A stretch of DNA of 42,143 bases from CAYUWH01 sp964448615 (lineage in GTDB: Bacteria > Patescibacteriota > Gracilibacteria > Peribacterales > Peribacteraceae): positions 1 to 42,143 of the forward strand of contig CAYUWH010000010.1 of NCBI GenBank assembly GCA_964448615.1, in the 5' to 3' direction. The notes below the pieces were generated by a model that saw only the letters and a program-made list of their open reading frames with translations, made no database searches and was not told the DNA's origin. The translations under genes and the position numbers were made by a program. Position 1 is the stretch's first letter. Every line of letters starts with the position of its first letter. This document shows positions 31,854 to 38,053 of the stretch, piece by piece.

Positions 31854-32483
31854 ATGCTTGCACGCTTATTCCCTGCTCTCTTGTTGGCATTCGTGCTTTC
31901 CGCTTGCGGAAATTCGACAGAAATGTCTTTCGATCCCCCTTTGCCCGGCACCGCGAGCCGGCCGCAATTGCTGACATTCGGCTTGTTTGTGACACCCGAT
32001 CCCGCCCAAAATCCCATCGATCCGCCGGAAAGATTTACGGGATATCACGCGGGATTGGATTTCGAAATTTTCTCGGATGAAGCGGAAAAAGACATCCCCG
32101 TCCTGGCGCTCTGCGATGGCAAAATACTTATCAGTAAAGTGGCGGAAGGCTATGGAGGGGTGCTTGTGCAACATTGCATCTATCGCGGACAAGACATCAC
32201 GGTTCTCTACGGGCACTTGATGGAAACCTCGCTGCTTCCGGCGGGAGAACTTGCACGAACAGGACAACAGATCGCCCTCCTGGGAGCCGCCCGCAGTACG
32301 GACACCGATGGCAATCGCAAGCATCTGCATCTCGGCATTCACAAAGGCAGATCCGTCGTATTGCTGGGTTATGTTCAAACGCCGGAAGAGCTCGGCTCCT
32401 TCATCGATCCGGCAGTGGTGCTGGGATTACCGACGCACCCATGGCCGTCTTCTGCATCGGATGGAGACTCGTCGGAACGATGA
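31854..32483 (+). CDS. M23-type peptidase-like lipoprotein
   Basis: A 209-residue lipoprotein (lipobox LSAC, Cys18). The core matches LytM/M23 metallopeptidases: His65-x3-Asp69 (GYHAGLDFEI), YGHL at 119-122 and His157-x-His159 (KHLHLGIH). All zinc ligands and the catalytic His are therefore present. It would cut peptide cross-links in peptidoglycan. I chose ATG 31854, the start of the signal peptide. Co-transcription with the Sel1 lipoprotein suggests a shared envelope role. Confidence 0.85.
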   Translation: MLARLFPALLLAFVLSACGNSTEMSFDPPLPGTASRPQLLTFGLFVTPDPAQNPIDPPERFTGYHAGLDFEIFSDEAEKDIPVLALCDGKILISKVAEGYGGVLVQHCIYRGQDITVLYGHLMETSLLPAGELARTGQQIALLGAARSTDTDGNRKHLHLGIHKGRSVVLLGYVQTPEELGSFIDPAVVLGLPTHPWPSSASDGDSSER

Positions 32484-32546
32484 CCGCGCGCGAACAGAGT
32501 GAGGCCTTTCTTCGTTGTCCACTCGCACTGCCGCTATAGTGGGTAT

Positions 32547-33035
32547 ATGAGTATCCGCTTCGCCATTCATCGACACTCGCTTGGATCCGTTTTGATCGCC
32601 GCAACGGATAAAGGCATCTGCGCCCTCTTGCTTGGCAATGATGCGGACGCACTAACGCAAGAATTGCACACACGTTTTCCGGGTGCCCGGTTCATCGCGG
32701 ATGATCGGGCATTTTTGGAACAAACAAAGAAATTGGCGGAAGAAACGAGCGCAACGAACGATCTCGCGCTTGATATCCATGGCACCCCTTTCCAGAAACA
32801 AGTATGGACCGCACTCCGCGCCATCCCCACGGGGAAGCTGAGTACCTACGCCGAGATCGCCAAGAAGATCGGTAAACCCAAAGCGGTACGAGCCGTGGCG
32901 CAAGCCTGCGGCGCCAACAAGATCGCCATCGTCATCCCCTGTCATCGCGTTGTCCGTTCCGACGGTTCGCTCAGCGGATACCGCTGGGGAGTGGAACGGA
33001 AAGCGGCGTTGCTCCAACAGGAAAAGATGCTCTAA
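32547..33035 (+). CDS. ogt: O6-alkylguanine-DNA alkyltransferase
   Basis: A 162-residue suicide repair enzyme that moves alkyl groups from O6-guanine to Cys132 in the PCHRV motif (IVIPCHRVVRSDG). The N-terminal domain is short and the recognition helix (PKAVRAVAQACGANK) is present. I chose ATG 32547, with TATAGT (32535-32540) 6 bases upstream. The longer frame (32499) is rejected. Confidence 0.95.
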   Translation: MSIRFAIHRHSLGSVLIAATDKGICALLLGNDADALTQELHTRFPGARFIADDRAFLEQTKKLAEETSATNDLALDIHGTPFQKQVWTALRAIPTGKLSTYAEIAKKIGKPKAVRAVAQACGANKIAIVIPCHRVVRSDGSLSGYRWGVERKAALLQQEKML

Positions 33036-33068
33036 AAATCCACTAAGGAAAGCTGCTACAATGGTCGC

Positions 33069-33656
33069 ATGGAGAAAACGCGCTTGGAAATTTTCAGCGA
33101 TGCCGTCATCGCAATCGCGATGACGATCATGGTCCTCGAATTGAAAACCCCGCACGGCACTGATTGGCATGCCCTGGCTCCGCTCATGCCGGTCTTTCTC
33201 TCGTACATTCTGAGCTACGTCTACCTCGGTATTTATTGGAATAACCATCATCACCTCCTCCATGCCACCGATCACATCGACGGCCGCATCATGTGGGCCA
33301 ATCTGCATCTGCTATTCTGGCTGTCGCTCATTCCGTTCACCACCGCGTGGATGGCGGAGAATCATTTCGCGGCATTCCCGACTGGTCTCTACGGCGCAGT
33401 TCTGCTCTTTGCGGGAGTCGCCTACTACATTCTGTCTCAAACCATCGTGGCGCATGGTGATGCAAATCACGCCCTGCGCGAAGTACTCGGAAAAGATAAG
33501 AAGGGGCTGATTTCCGTCGCGCTCTATCTCTTCTCTTTTGTCTGTTTACAATTCAGCGTCGCAGCCGCTTTTGCCATTTATATTCTTGTAGCATTGATGT
33601 GGCTCGTTCCAGATCGTCGCATTGAGAAGAAGCTGGGACATCGGAGTCGCGAATAA
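33069..33656 (+). CDS. TMEM175-family potassium channel (DUF1211)
   Basis: A 195-residue membrane protein with six helices. The diagnostic first-helix motif is RLEIFSDAVIAIAMTIMVLEL in part, which forms the hydrophobic K+ filter in the family. Bacterial TMEM175 assembles as a tetramer. TACAAT, preceded by TG, lies 6 bases before the ATG. It is the second K+ channel in the window besides 16909. Confidence 0.92.
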   Translation: MEKTRLEIFSDAVIAIAMTIMVLELKTPHGTDWHALAPLMPVFLSYILSYVYLGIYWNNHHHLLHATDHIDGRIMWANLHLLFWLSLIPFTTAWMAENHFAAFPTGLYGAVLLFAGVAYYILSQTIVAHGDANHALREVLGKDKKGLISVALYLFSFVCLQFSVAAAFAIYILVALMWLVPDRRIEKKLGHRSRE

Positions 33657-33699
33657 TGGGAAGTAATTGAAAGAGTTCGTACAGCAAAAAAATTTGACG

Positions 33700-33810
33700 A
33701 TGAAGAATCTTCGCAGGGATGATGCCCTCAGTTCTTCTCTCTCTCTTCTCCTCCTTTCTATGTTTCACGGCTTCCTCTTCCTTTGGTTGTTGATCCATCA
33801 TTGGTTCTAA
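33700..33810 (+). CDS. Possible 36-residue hydrophobic micro-ORF
   Basis: ATG 33700 opens 36 codons. After a basic start (KNLRRDD) the peptide is Ser/Leu-rich, then LFLWLLIHHWF. It ends 16 bases before a strong terminator, so it is within a transcribed, terminated unit, perhaps the tail of the TMEM175 transcript. No promoter or Shine-Dalgarno is clear. A leader peptide is unlikely, since no gene follows on this strand. Confidence 0.3.
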   Translation: MKNLRRDDALSSSLSLLLLSMFHGFLFLWLLIHHWF

Positions 33811-33825
33811 ATCAATGGTTGATAC

Positions 33826-33871
33826 AAAACCGCTCCGCGCCTCAGAGTGAAACGAGGGGGGCGGTTTTTTT
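33826..33871 (+). terminator. Terminator on the plus strand
   Basis: AAAACCGC (33826-33833) pairs with GCGGTTTT (33861-33868), with CCTC/GAGG inside, and T continues to 33871. Confidence 0.85.
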
Positions 33872-33891
33872 GATAAATGGAGTCCTTATAT

Positions 33892-33917
33892 AAAAAACGA
33901 CCGGGGATGATCCCCGG
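33892..33917 (-). terminator. Terminator of the acidic micro-ORF
   Basis: CCGGGGA-TGA-TCCCCGG (33901-33917), followed on the minus strand by T6 (33892-33897). Confidence 0.88.
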
Positions 33918-33946
33918 CCACTCTTTCGCTTCATAATTCGTACGAA

Positions 33947-34048
33947 TTATTCAGCTGCAGGAGCTTCTGGCGTAGCCTCTTCTGTAGGCATAGCAGGAAC
34001 TTCAGGAGCGACAACTGGCTCGGCGCCGTTTTCACCATCGATAAACAT
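33947..34048 (-). CDS. 33-residue acidic Pro/Ala/Glu micro-protein
   Basis: ATG 34048 opens 33 codons ending at TAA 33947-33949. The peptide begins MFIDGENGAEPVV and continues with alternating Pro, Ala and Glu. It is strongly acidic and probably disordered. It resembles the acidic tail of L10 in composition only. A promoter (34080-34108), a pyrimidine-rich leader (TTTCTTTCTTTCCCATTTT before ATG), like those of rplJ and rplL, and a strong terminator make it a complete transcription unit. The function is unknown. Confidence 0.55.
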   Translation of the reverse strand: MFIDGENGAEPVVAPEVPAMPTEEATPEAPAAE

Positions 34049-34079
34049 AAAATGGGAAAGAAAGAAAATATATGACTCG

Positions 34080-34108
34080 ACCATAGTTAAGAACACAGAG
34101 CAATGCAA
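34080..34108 (-). promoter_or_regulatory. Promoter of the acidic micro-ORF
   Basis: On the minus strand TTGCAT (34103-34108), a 17-base spacer and TATGGT (34080-34085). Confidence 0.5.
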
Positions 34109-34173
34109 GGGGGTTTTTTCTTGTATTGCTGAGAAAAACTGTAAATGCTGCTACCTACTACTGCTATGGAGTT

Positions 34174-34190
34174 AATGTTTAAACATTTTT
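34174..34190. other. 14-bp palindrome with T tail in a 240-bp gap
   Basis: AATGTTT/AAACATT plus TTT. It is the only structure I see in 34109-34286, apart from two GTTGCGA units near 34268-34285 after the regulator stop. Confidence 0.4.
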
Positions 34191-34286
34191 GTTGGCAGCC
34201 CCAAGGCTCACGATAACAAACTCTGTGATCGAGGGGATGCTGGGATGGTACAAAGTCCTAAAAACCATCGCAACTGTCGCAACCGC

Positions 34287-35075
34287 TTAAGTTTCCAGCG
34301 TCTTTCCTTGCTTCCAACAAAGCTCGTAGATAACACCTCGATAGAAGTGCGCAATGTCTTCATTCTCAATGATGGTGCAGGTTACCTTTCCTTCAGTGAA
34401 CGACTGAATGGCGATCACGTTATTCCACGAGAAGATCCCTGACTTCCAACTGATTTCAGGAGGCAAGAAGCGTATCTGCATCTTGTACTGCTTCGCTTTG
34501 GCGTTCACCTTTTTCCCGAATTCCGCGAGAGGGAAGATCAGCCGTGTACGAATGCCCTTCTCAGCTCTCCTTGCGTAGTACTTTTCCAGATAAGAGGGAC
34601 TGAGAAGCTTTGAAAAGAGATCAACGTATGTGAATACAAGTACCTCGCCTTTAGCGCTGAGAGTTTCCTCAAGCATCTTCTTCAGACCATCCACACCCTC
34701 GTACAGCTTCACTGTTGGAACACTCGCATCAGGTCGCTGCAACGACGAAAGCATCTTTGTTACGTGCTCAAGGTTAGTCTTCGTCAGTTCCCATTCGGCT
34801 TGTTTCTGCTGCCATAGACGAAAAAGGACAGTTGGATCTTCGGCAGCAATAAGACGTCGCTTCCCTTTCCGTGTCTCAAAGAGCAATCCTTTCTCGATCA
34901 GCTGATCAACGGCGCCATGAACAGTAACGCGATTCTGGTTAAGCTGCTTTGCCAGCTGCTGCACTGATACCTGCCCAACCGCAAGGCAGTGCATATAGAT
35001 TTGAGTTTCACGAGGGTTACAGTCGAATTGTTTGAGAATTGCTGTGATGCGCTGCGTGTCGGATGTAGTGAGCAT
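34287..35075 (-). CDS. TrmB-family transcriptional regulator
   Basis: A 262-residue protein. The N-terminal winged helix (about residues 10-80: CNPRETQIYMHCLAVGQVSV, VQQLAKQLNQNRVTVHGAVD in part) is typical of TrmB. It is followed by a coiled coil and a phospholipase-D-like effector domain (KLYEGVDGLKKMLEETL; GEVLVFTYVDLF). TrmB proteins sense sugars, but many bacterial relatives have unknown ligands. I chose ATG 35075. The 19-bp inverted repeat at 35080-35098 covers its start region, suggesting autoregulation. It is divergent from the cupin gene, its probable target. Confidence 0.82.
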   Translation of the reverse strand: MLTTSDTQRITAILKQFDCNPRETQIYMHCLAVGQVSVQQLAKQLNQNRVTVHGAVDQLIEKGLLFETRKGKRRLIAAEDPTVLFRLWQQKQAEWELTKTNLEHVTKMLSSLQRPDASVPTVKLYEGVDGLKKMLEETLSAKGEVLVFTYVDLFSKLLSPSYLEKYYARRAEKGIRTRLIFPLAEFGKKVNAKAKQYKMQIRFLPPEISWKSGIFSWNNVIAIQSFTEGKVTCTIIENEDIAHFYRGVIYELCWKQGKTLET

Positions 35076-35079
35076 AAAA

Positions 35080-35098
35080 TGTCGGTATAAATCCGACA
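35080..35098. promoter_or_regulatory. Inverted-repeat operator candidate
   Basis: TGTCGG (35080-35085) and CCGACA (35093-35098) are separated by 7 bases, just before the TrmB start. A related half-site TGTCGG occurs at 35058-35063 inside the gene. Confidence 0.5.
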
Positions 35099-35180
35099 CA
35101 TTAATAATACAGCAAATCATTGATAATTACAACAATTGAGGCATATTTAGAATTTGAAGTAATTAATTTGTAGGCACACA

Positions 35181-35209
35181 TTGACTATAATAATAGAACA
35201 CAATATTAT
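35181..35209 (+). promoter_or_regulatory. Promoter of the cupin gene
   Basis: TTGACT (35181-35186), a 17-base spacer and TATTAT (35204-35209). Confidence 0.72.
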
Positions 35210-35235
35210 TTACTTAGCAACTTTCCCACTCAACC

Positions 35236-35940
35236 TTGCATACACTCAGATACGAGCAATCGGCACGCTGGAAACCCAAGGAATTGGAAGGAGAAGATCT
35301 GTCGAATTTCCGCTATATCCCTGAGCTAACTGCGGAGTACAAACAGAGACTTCTTGATCTCGCGGAACAGGGTGAATTTAGGGCAGATATTTTGAAGTTC
35401 TGCCCACGCAAGAATGACCAGAAGGAATGGGATACCAAGGGAATGGATATCGCAACCTTCCTCGAAATGCTTGGTGACCTCCCTCCAGAGAAGAGCCAAG
35501 CGGCTTCCCGCATTATTGATGAGCATCTGACGCAAACACTAGAAGGTGGAGTCTTAATCATTCCTTCGCAGATGGACGGTATTGATTTGAACCGATTGCT
35601 GACGAAGTGGCAGGTGCGCCCTGTGATCTACGAATCAATGCCAACAGATGTTCTTTACGAGGTACAGGGTGGTGCATCACTCGCAGTCATTCGTATCAGC
35701 GAGGGTGATCCTGAAACAGTGGAGCACGAGCACGTCCACAATGGCAGTCGGCTCGTTATCTGTTTGTCACCAGAAGCTGAGCTACAACTCCCCGATAAGA
35801 TGGTACCGCTGCAGAAAGGCGACGCGGTTTGGATGGATCCATTCACGCTGCACAGCTTTCAGAAAGGAATCTTCCTTGCGCTACATACGAGCGAGGCAGG
35901 GTTTAAACATCCGGAAGCATTCCTCACATATCACGAGTAG
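35236..35940 (+). CDS. Cupin-domain protein with unknown N-terminal region
   Basis: A 234-residue protein. The C-terminal 90 residues form a cupin barrel: VEHEHVHNGSRLVICLSPEA carries the metal-binding His residues of motif 1, and GDAVWMDPFTLHSF is motif 2. The first 140 residues (KPKELEGEDLSNFRYIPELT in part) are unknown. The start is probably TTG 35236, because a stop lies in frame upstream (35215-35217) and no ATG exists between the promoter and residue 70. It follows a pyrimidine-rich leader (CTTTCCCACTCAACC). Regulation by the divergent TrmB protein is likely. Confidence 0.72.
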   Translation: MHTLRYEQSARWKPKELEGEDLSNFRYIPELTAEYKQRLLDLAEQGEFRADILKFCPRKNDQKEWDTKGMDIATFLEMLGDLPPEKSQAASRIIDEHLTQTLEGGVLIIPSQMDGIDLNRLLTKWQVRPVIYESMPTDVLYEVQGGASLAVIRISEGDPETVEHEHVHNGSRLVICLSPEAELQLPDKMVPLQKGDAVWMDPFTLHSFQKGIFLALHTSEAGFKHPEAFLTYHE

Positions 35941-35966
35941 TTTGTTTTTTGAAACATTCATTAAGA

Positions 35967-36041
35967 TGGCAGGGCCACGGGGAATCGAACCCCGGTTCTC
36001 AGGCTGAAAACCTGATGTCCTAACCGCTAGACGATGGCCCC
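35967..36041 (-). tRNA. tRNA-Glu (UUC), CCA encoded
   Basis: The cloverleaf is complete on the minus strand: acceptor GGGGCCA with TGGCCCT (one G-U), D arm with AGCGGTTAGGA, anticodon stem TCAGG/CCTGA around TTTTCAG (anticodon TTC), and T arm CGGGG-TTCGATT-CCCCG. The 3' GCCA is encoded. Confidence 0.97.
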
Positions 36042-36097
36042 ACAGAGAAAAGAACGTGCGCGGAGTATAACCGATCCAGCTTGTTTTTCCAGAGAAG

Positions 36098-36122
36098 ATT
36101 TGTTATACTATTTATAACAAAT
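36098..36122. promoter_or_regulatory. Perfect inverted repeat over the promoter and start of the 36121 gene
   Basis: ATTTGTTATA and TATAACAAAT (10 bp each) are separated by CTATT. The repeat covers TATACT (36104-36109) and ends in the ATG, so a bound repressor would block both. A hairpin role is also possible. Confidence 0.55.
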
Positions 36123-36462
36123 GTCAACAAACACCATCCTCAAAGCGCTACGCGGACTCTCGGTCGGAACCGGCCTTTCTTTGGCGTTTGTCAGCCAGAT
36201 TCAGCTAGGAGCGGATTTGCTGTCCGGCCAGGGCTCATCACTTATGCCCTCTCCCCTTGCTGCGCCTGCGCTTCATGATGCTGCGCCAGCGGCGTTTGCG
36301 AGCGGCCCGATGCAATTGGTGCTCGGCGTTGCCTTTATCGTGATTGGCTTCTTCCTCCATGCCCTTATCGGCGTTCGTGAGGAACGAGCCGTGCATATTA
36401 CCGTTGTTCCCAAAAAGAAGATTCGCGAGCAAAAGTGGTTTTGGATGGAGATACGAATCTAA
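36121..36462 (+). CDS. Small membrane protein, unknown
   Basis: A 113-residue protein. It has a weak N-terminal hydrophobic segment (LSVGTGLSLAFVSQI), an Ala/Pro-rich middle and one clear membrane helix (MQLVLGVAFIVIGFFLHALIG, about residues 64-83, in part), then a basic cytoplasmic tail. I do not recognise it. TATACT lies 11 bases before ATG, giving at most a 4-5-nt leader. A 10-bp inverted repeat spans the promoter and start codon. Confidence 0.65.
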   Translation: MSTNTILKALRGLSVGTGLSLAFVSQIQLGADLLSGQGSSLMPSPLAAPALHDAAPAAFASGPMQLVLGVAFIVIGFFLHALIGVREERAVHITVVPKKKIREQKWFWMEIRI

Positions 36463-36463
36463 C

Positions 36464-36493
36464 AAAAAAAGCGGCCCGACGAATCGGACCGCT
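36464..36493 (-). terminator. Terminator of the CIRCE-controlled micro-ORF
   Basis: AGCGG-C-CCGA-CGAA-TCGG-A-CCGCT (36470-36493). The minus strand runs into T7, whereas the plus strand has only CTTTCC. It is therefore mainly a minus-strand terminator. Confidence 0.85.
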
Positions 36494-36524
36494 CTTTCCA
36501 TTTTCTGCAGTAGACGGGCAAGTA

Positions 36525-36569
36525 TTACTTGCAACCGCCGCCGCCGCAACAATCGTCGCCGCCAATCAT
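36525..36569 (-). CDS. 14-residue Cys/Gly-rich micro-ORF under CIRCE control
   Basis: ATG 36569 to TAA 36525-36527 encodes MIGGDDCCGGGGCK. Upstream, in order, are a CIRCE operator, a -35/-10 pair and a 24-nt pyrimidine-rich leader (ATTTCATTCACTTCATTCTT), the leader type seen on other leadered genes here. A strong terminator follows 31 bases after the stop. The signals together argue for a real transcript. Three Cys could bind metal or be oxidised. It matches no family that I know. The alternative is a regulated non-coding RNA. Confidence 0.5.
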   Translation of the reverse strand: MIGGDDCCGGGGCK

Positions 36570-36599
36570 AAGAATGAAGTGAATGAAATAAACATGCCC

Positions 36600-36628
36600 A
36601 GTCTAGCACCCGGAATTCCGTTTGTCTA
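36600..36628 (-). promoter_or_regulatory. Promoter of the micro-ORF
   Basis: On the minus strand TAGACA (36623-36628), a 17-base spacer and TAGACT (36600-36605) preceded by TGC (extended -10). The -35 overlaps the CIRCE arm. Confidence 0.72.
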
Positions 36629-36652
36629 GCACTCTCATGACTTGAGTGCTAA
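36626..36652. promoter_or_regulatory. CIRCE operator (HrcA-binding site)
   Basis: On the minus strand TTAGCACTC-N9-GAGTGCTAG. It matches the CIRCE consensus TTAGCACTC-N9-GAGTGCTAA at 17 of 18 positions. It normally controls groES-groEL or hrcA-grpE-dnaK operons; no chaperone gene is near here. Confidence 0.92.
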
Positions 36653-36683
36653 CTTTGAAGGAAGAATTGAACCGAAACGATCC

Positions 36684-37610
36684 TCAACCGCGGTGGATCG
36701 CTCCGGAAAGTTCGCCGATATCCTTTACGCCATGTGCATCACACCAAATTTCCAGCTCTTGTGCGACGCGTCCAAGCTCGCCGTAGCCATCATGCAACAC
36801 TGCGGTGCCCATGCCCACAAGTGATGCGCCTGCCAGCAAGAGTTCCACTGCATCTTCCCCGGATTCCACTCCTCCCACTCCGATCAGTGGCGTCTTCCCT
36901 TCTGTCGCTTTGTAGACATCACTGATGCAACGCACGGCAATCGGTTTCAATGCAGGGCCCGAGAGACCTCCCGCTTTATTACTGAGGATAGGTTTACGCG
37001 TTTCCAGATCAATCGCCATTCCCGGCCCGAGCGTATTCACAAGGCTGATGCCATCCACCCCCGCCGCCACACACGCGAAGGCAATCTCTCCGATGTTCGT
37101 TACATTGGGGGAAAGCTTCGCGAAGAGCGGCAAGCCGCCAGCGCTCTCTTTCGCAATCCTCACCACAGCGGCTGCCGTCTCCGGAAGATACGAAAACGGA
37201 CGCCCGTGATCATCCTGCACGTTGGGACAACTGATATTCAATTCGAGGGCATCCGCGCCCAGCGGCGCATAGGCGGCAACAGTTTCTCCAAAGCGCTCAA
37301 CCGTATCCGCAAACACACTGAGGATCACCGGTACAGGACGTGTCATCAGGAATGGCTCGAGATCTTCCCGCACTGCTTCCACGCCATCATTCGGCAACCC
37401 CACGGCATTGATGGTGTAGTGCTCGCGACGCACAACCGTCGGCTCCGGATGCCCCGTGCGCTGCATGATACCGAAGGACTTTGTCGTGATACCCGCCGCC
37501 CCCCCTTCCACGGCCTCACGGCATTGGGCCGCGGTCCAGGCCCACTTCCCTGCGGAAGTAATGATCGGATGCGCGAAGGAAATACCGAGGAGAGATTGGG
37601 AGAGATTCAT
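36684..37610 (-). CDS. pyrD: Dihydroorotate dehydrogenase, class 1B type
   Basis: A 308-residue FMN enzyme oxidising dihydroorotate to orotate in pyrimidine synthesis. Motifs: ALELNISCPNV, SLVNTLGPGMAIDLETRKP, GGLSGPALKPIA and GVGGVESGEDAVELLLAGAS. The class 1B pattern (GGLSGPA) suggests a partner PyrK subunit, not present in this window. I chose ATG 37610, with TATCCT (37619-37624, preceded by TG) 8 bases upstream; the longer frame to 37667 enters a repeat. It is near pyrG and ndk, all on the minus strand. Confidence 0.94.
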   Translation of the reverse strand: MNLSQSLLGISFAHPIITSAGKWAWTAAQCREAVEGGAAGITTKSFGIMQRTGHPEPTVVRREHYTINAVGLPNDGVEAVREDLEPFLMTRPVPVILSVFADTVERFGETVAAYAPLGADALELNISCPNVQDDHGRPFSYLPETAAAVVRIAKESAGGLPLFAKLSPNVTNIGEIAFACVAAGVDGISLVNTLGPGMAIDLETRKPILSNKAGGLSGPALKPIAVRCISDVYKATEGKTPLIGVGGVESGEDAVELLLAGASLVGMGTAVLHDGYGELGRVAQELEIWCDAHGVKDIGELSGAIHRG

Positions 37611-37653
37611 ACAAGGCGAGGATAGCAGATGCTCAAATTTTTTCCCTTCTTGA

Positions 37654-37808
37654 CCCCTCATCCCCAACCCCTTTCCCTCACCCTTCGACTTGCTCAGGAC
37701 AAGCCGGGAGAAAGGGGCTTTCTCAAATCACACACGAGAATGCTCTCGTCCCCTCTCCCCGTGGGAGAGGGGTAGGGGTGAGGGTGAAGGAAGGAGAGGG
37801 ATGAGGGG
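37654..37808. repeat. 155-bp imperfect inverted-repeat element
   Basis: The outer ends CCCCTCA (37654-37660) and TGAGGGG (37802-37808) pair, and the arms are broadly complementary pyrimidine- and purine-rich stretches. An internal 10-bp hairpin (CCCCTCTCCC 37750-37759 with 37763-37772) and TCACCCTTCGA (37679-37689) resemble common dispersed repeats. It encodes nothing and looks like a small mobile repeat upstream of pyrD. Confidence 0.7.
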
Positions 37809-37813
37809 CCATC

Positions 37814-38011
37814 AAAAAACCGACTGATCCTCCCGATTGGGAAGTCAGCCGGAGTGTGGTGTGGCGCCAACCGTGGCCTGACCCTAATGATCCATCACTA
37901 GGGAGATAGGATCACCCCCTTTCACGAGCAGAAGGAATACTGGTGCAACTGAGCATGCGCCATAAGGGCCTCCTCTCGAGAAGTGACGTGAGAATTTTGG
38001 GAAAACACCAC
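37814..38011 (-). ncRNA. Candidate structured RNA between pyrG and pyrD
   Basis: A minus-strand unit of about 198 nt. A weak promoter (TTGACT 38040-38045; AATACT 38018-38023) predicts a start near 38011. From there GTGGTGT (38005-38011) pairs with ACACCAC (37856-37862) to close the molecule, extended by CCAA/TTGG. Inside are GGCCCT/AGGGTC and GGTGATCC/GGATCATT stems. A terminator hairpin follows (37820-37852, with a G-U pair valid only on this strand) and T6. A closed long hairpin with a bubble and a terminator is 6S-RNA-like; a pyrD leader is the alternative. Confidence 0.45.
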
Positions 38012-38053
38012 GAGTTCAGTATTAAGAACGCTCAGCAAAAGTCAACCGCCTCC

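Noticed and set aside
33700..33871. Amino-acid attenuator leader peptide followed by terminator
   Set aside because: No biosynthetic gene follows on the same strand, and the tandem Trp/His pattern is weak.
37855..37925. tRNA or SRP RNA on the minus strand
   Set aside because: No GTTCRA T loop and no GGAAG/AGCAG SRP core; kept only as an unassigned structured RNA.
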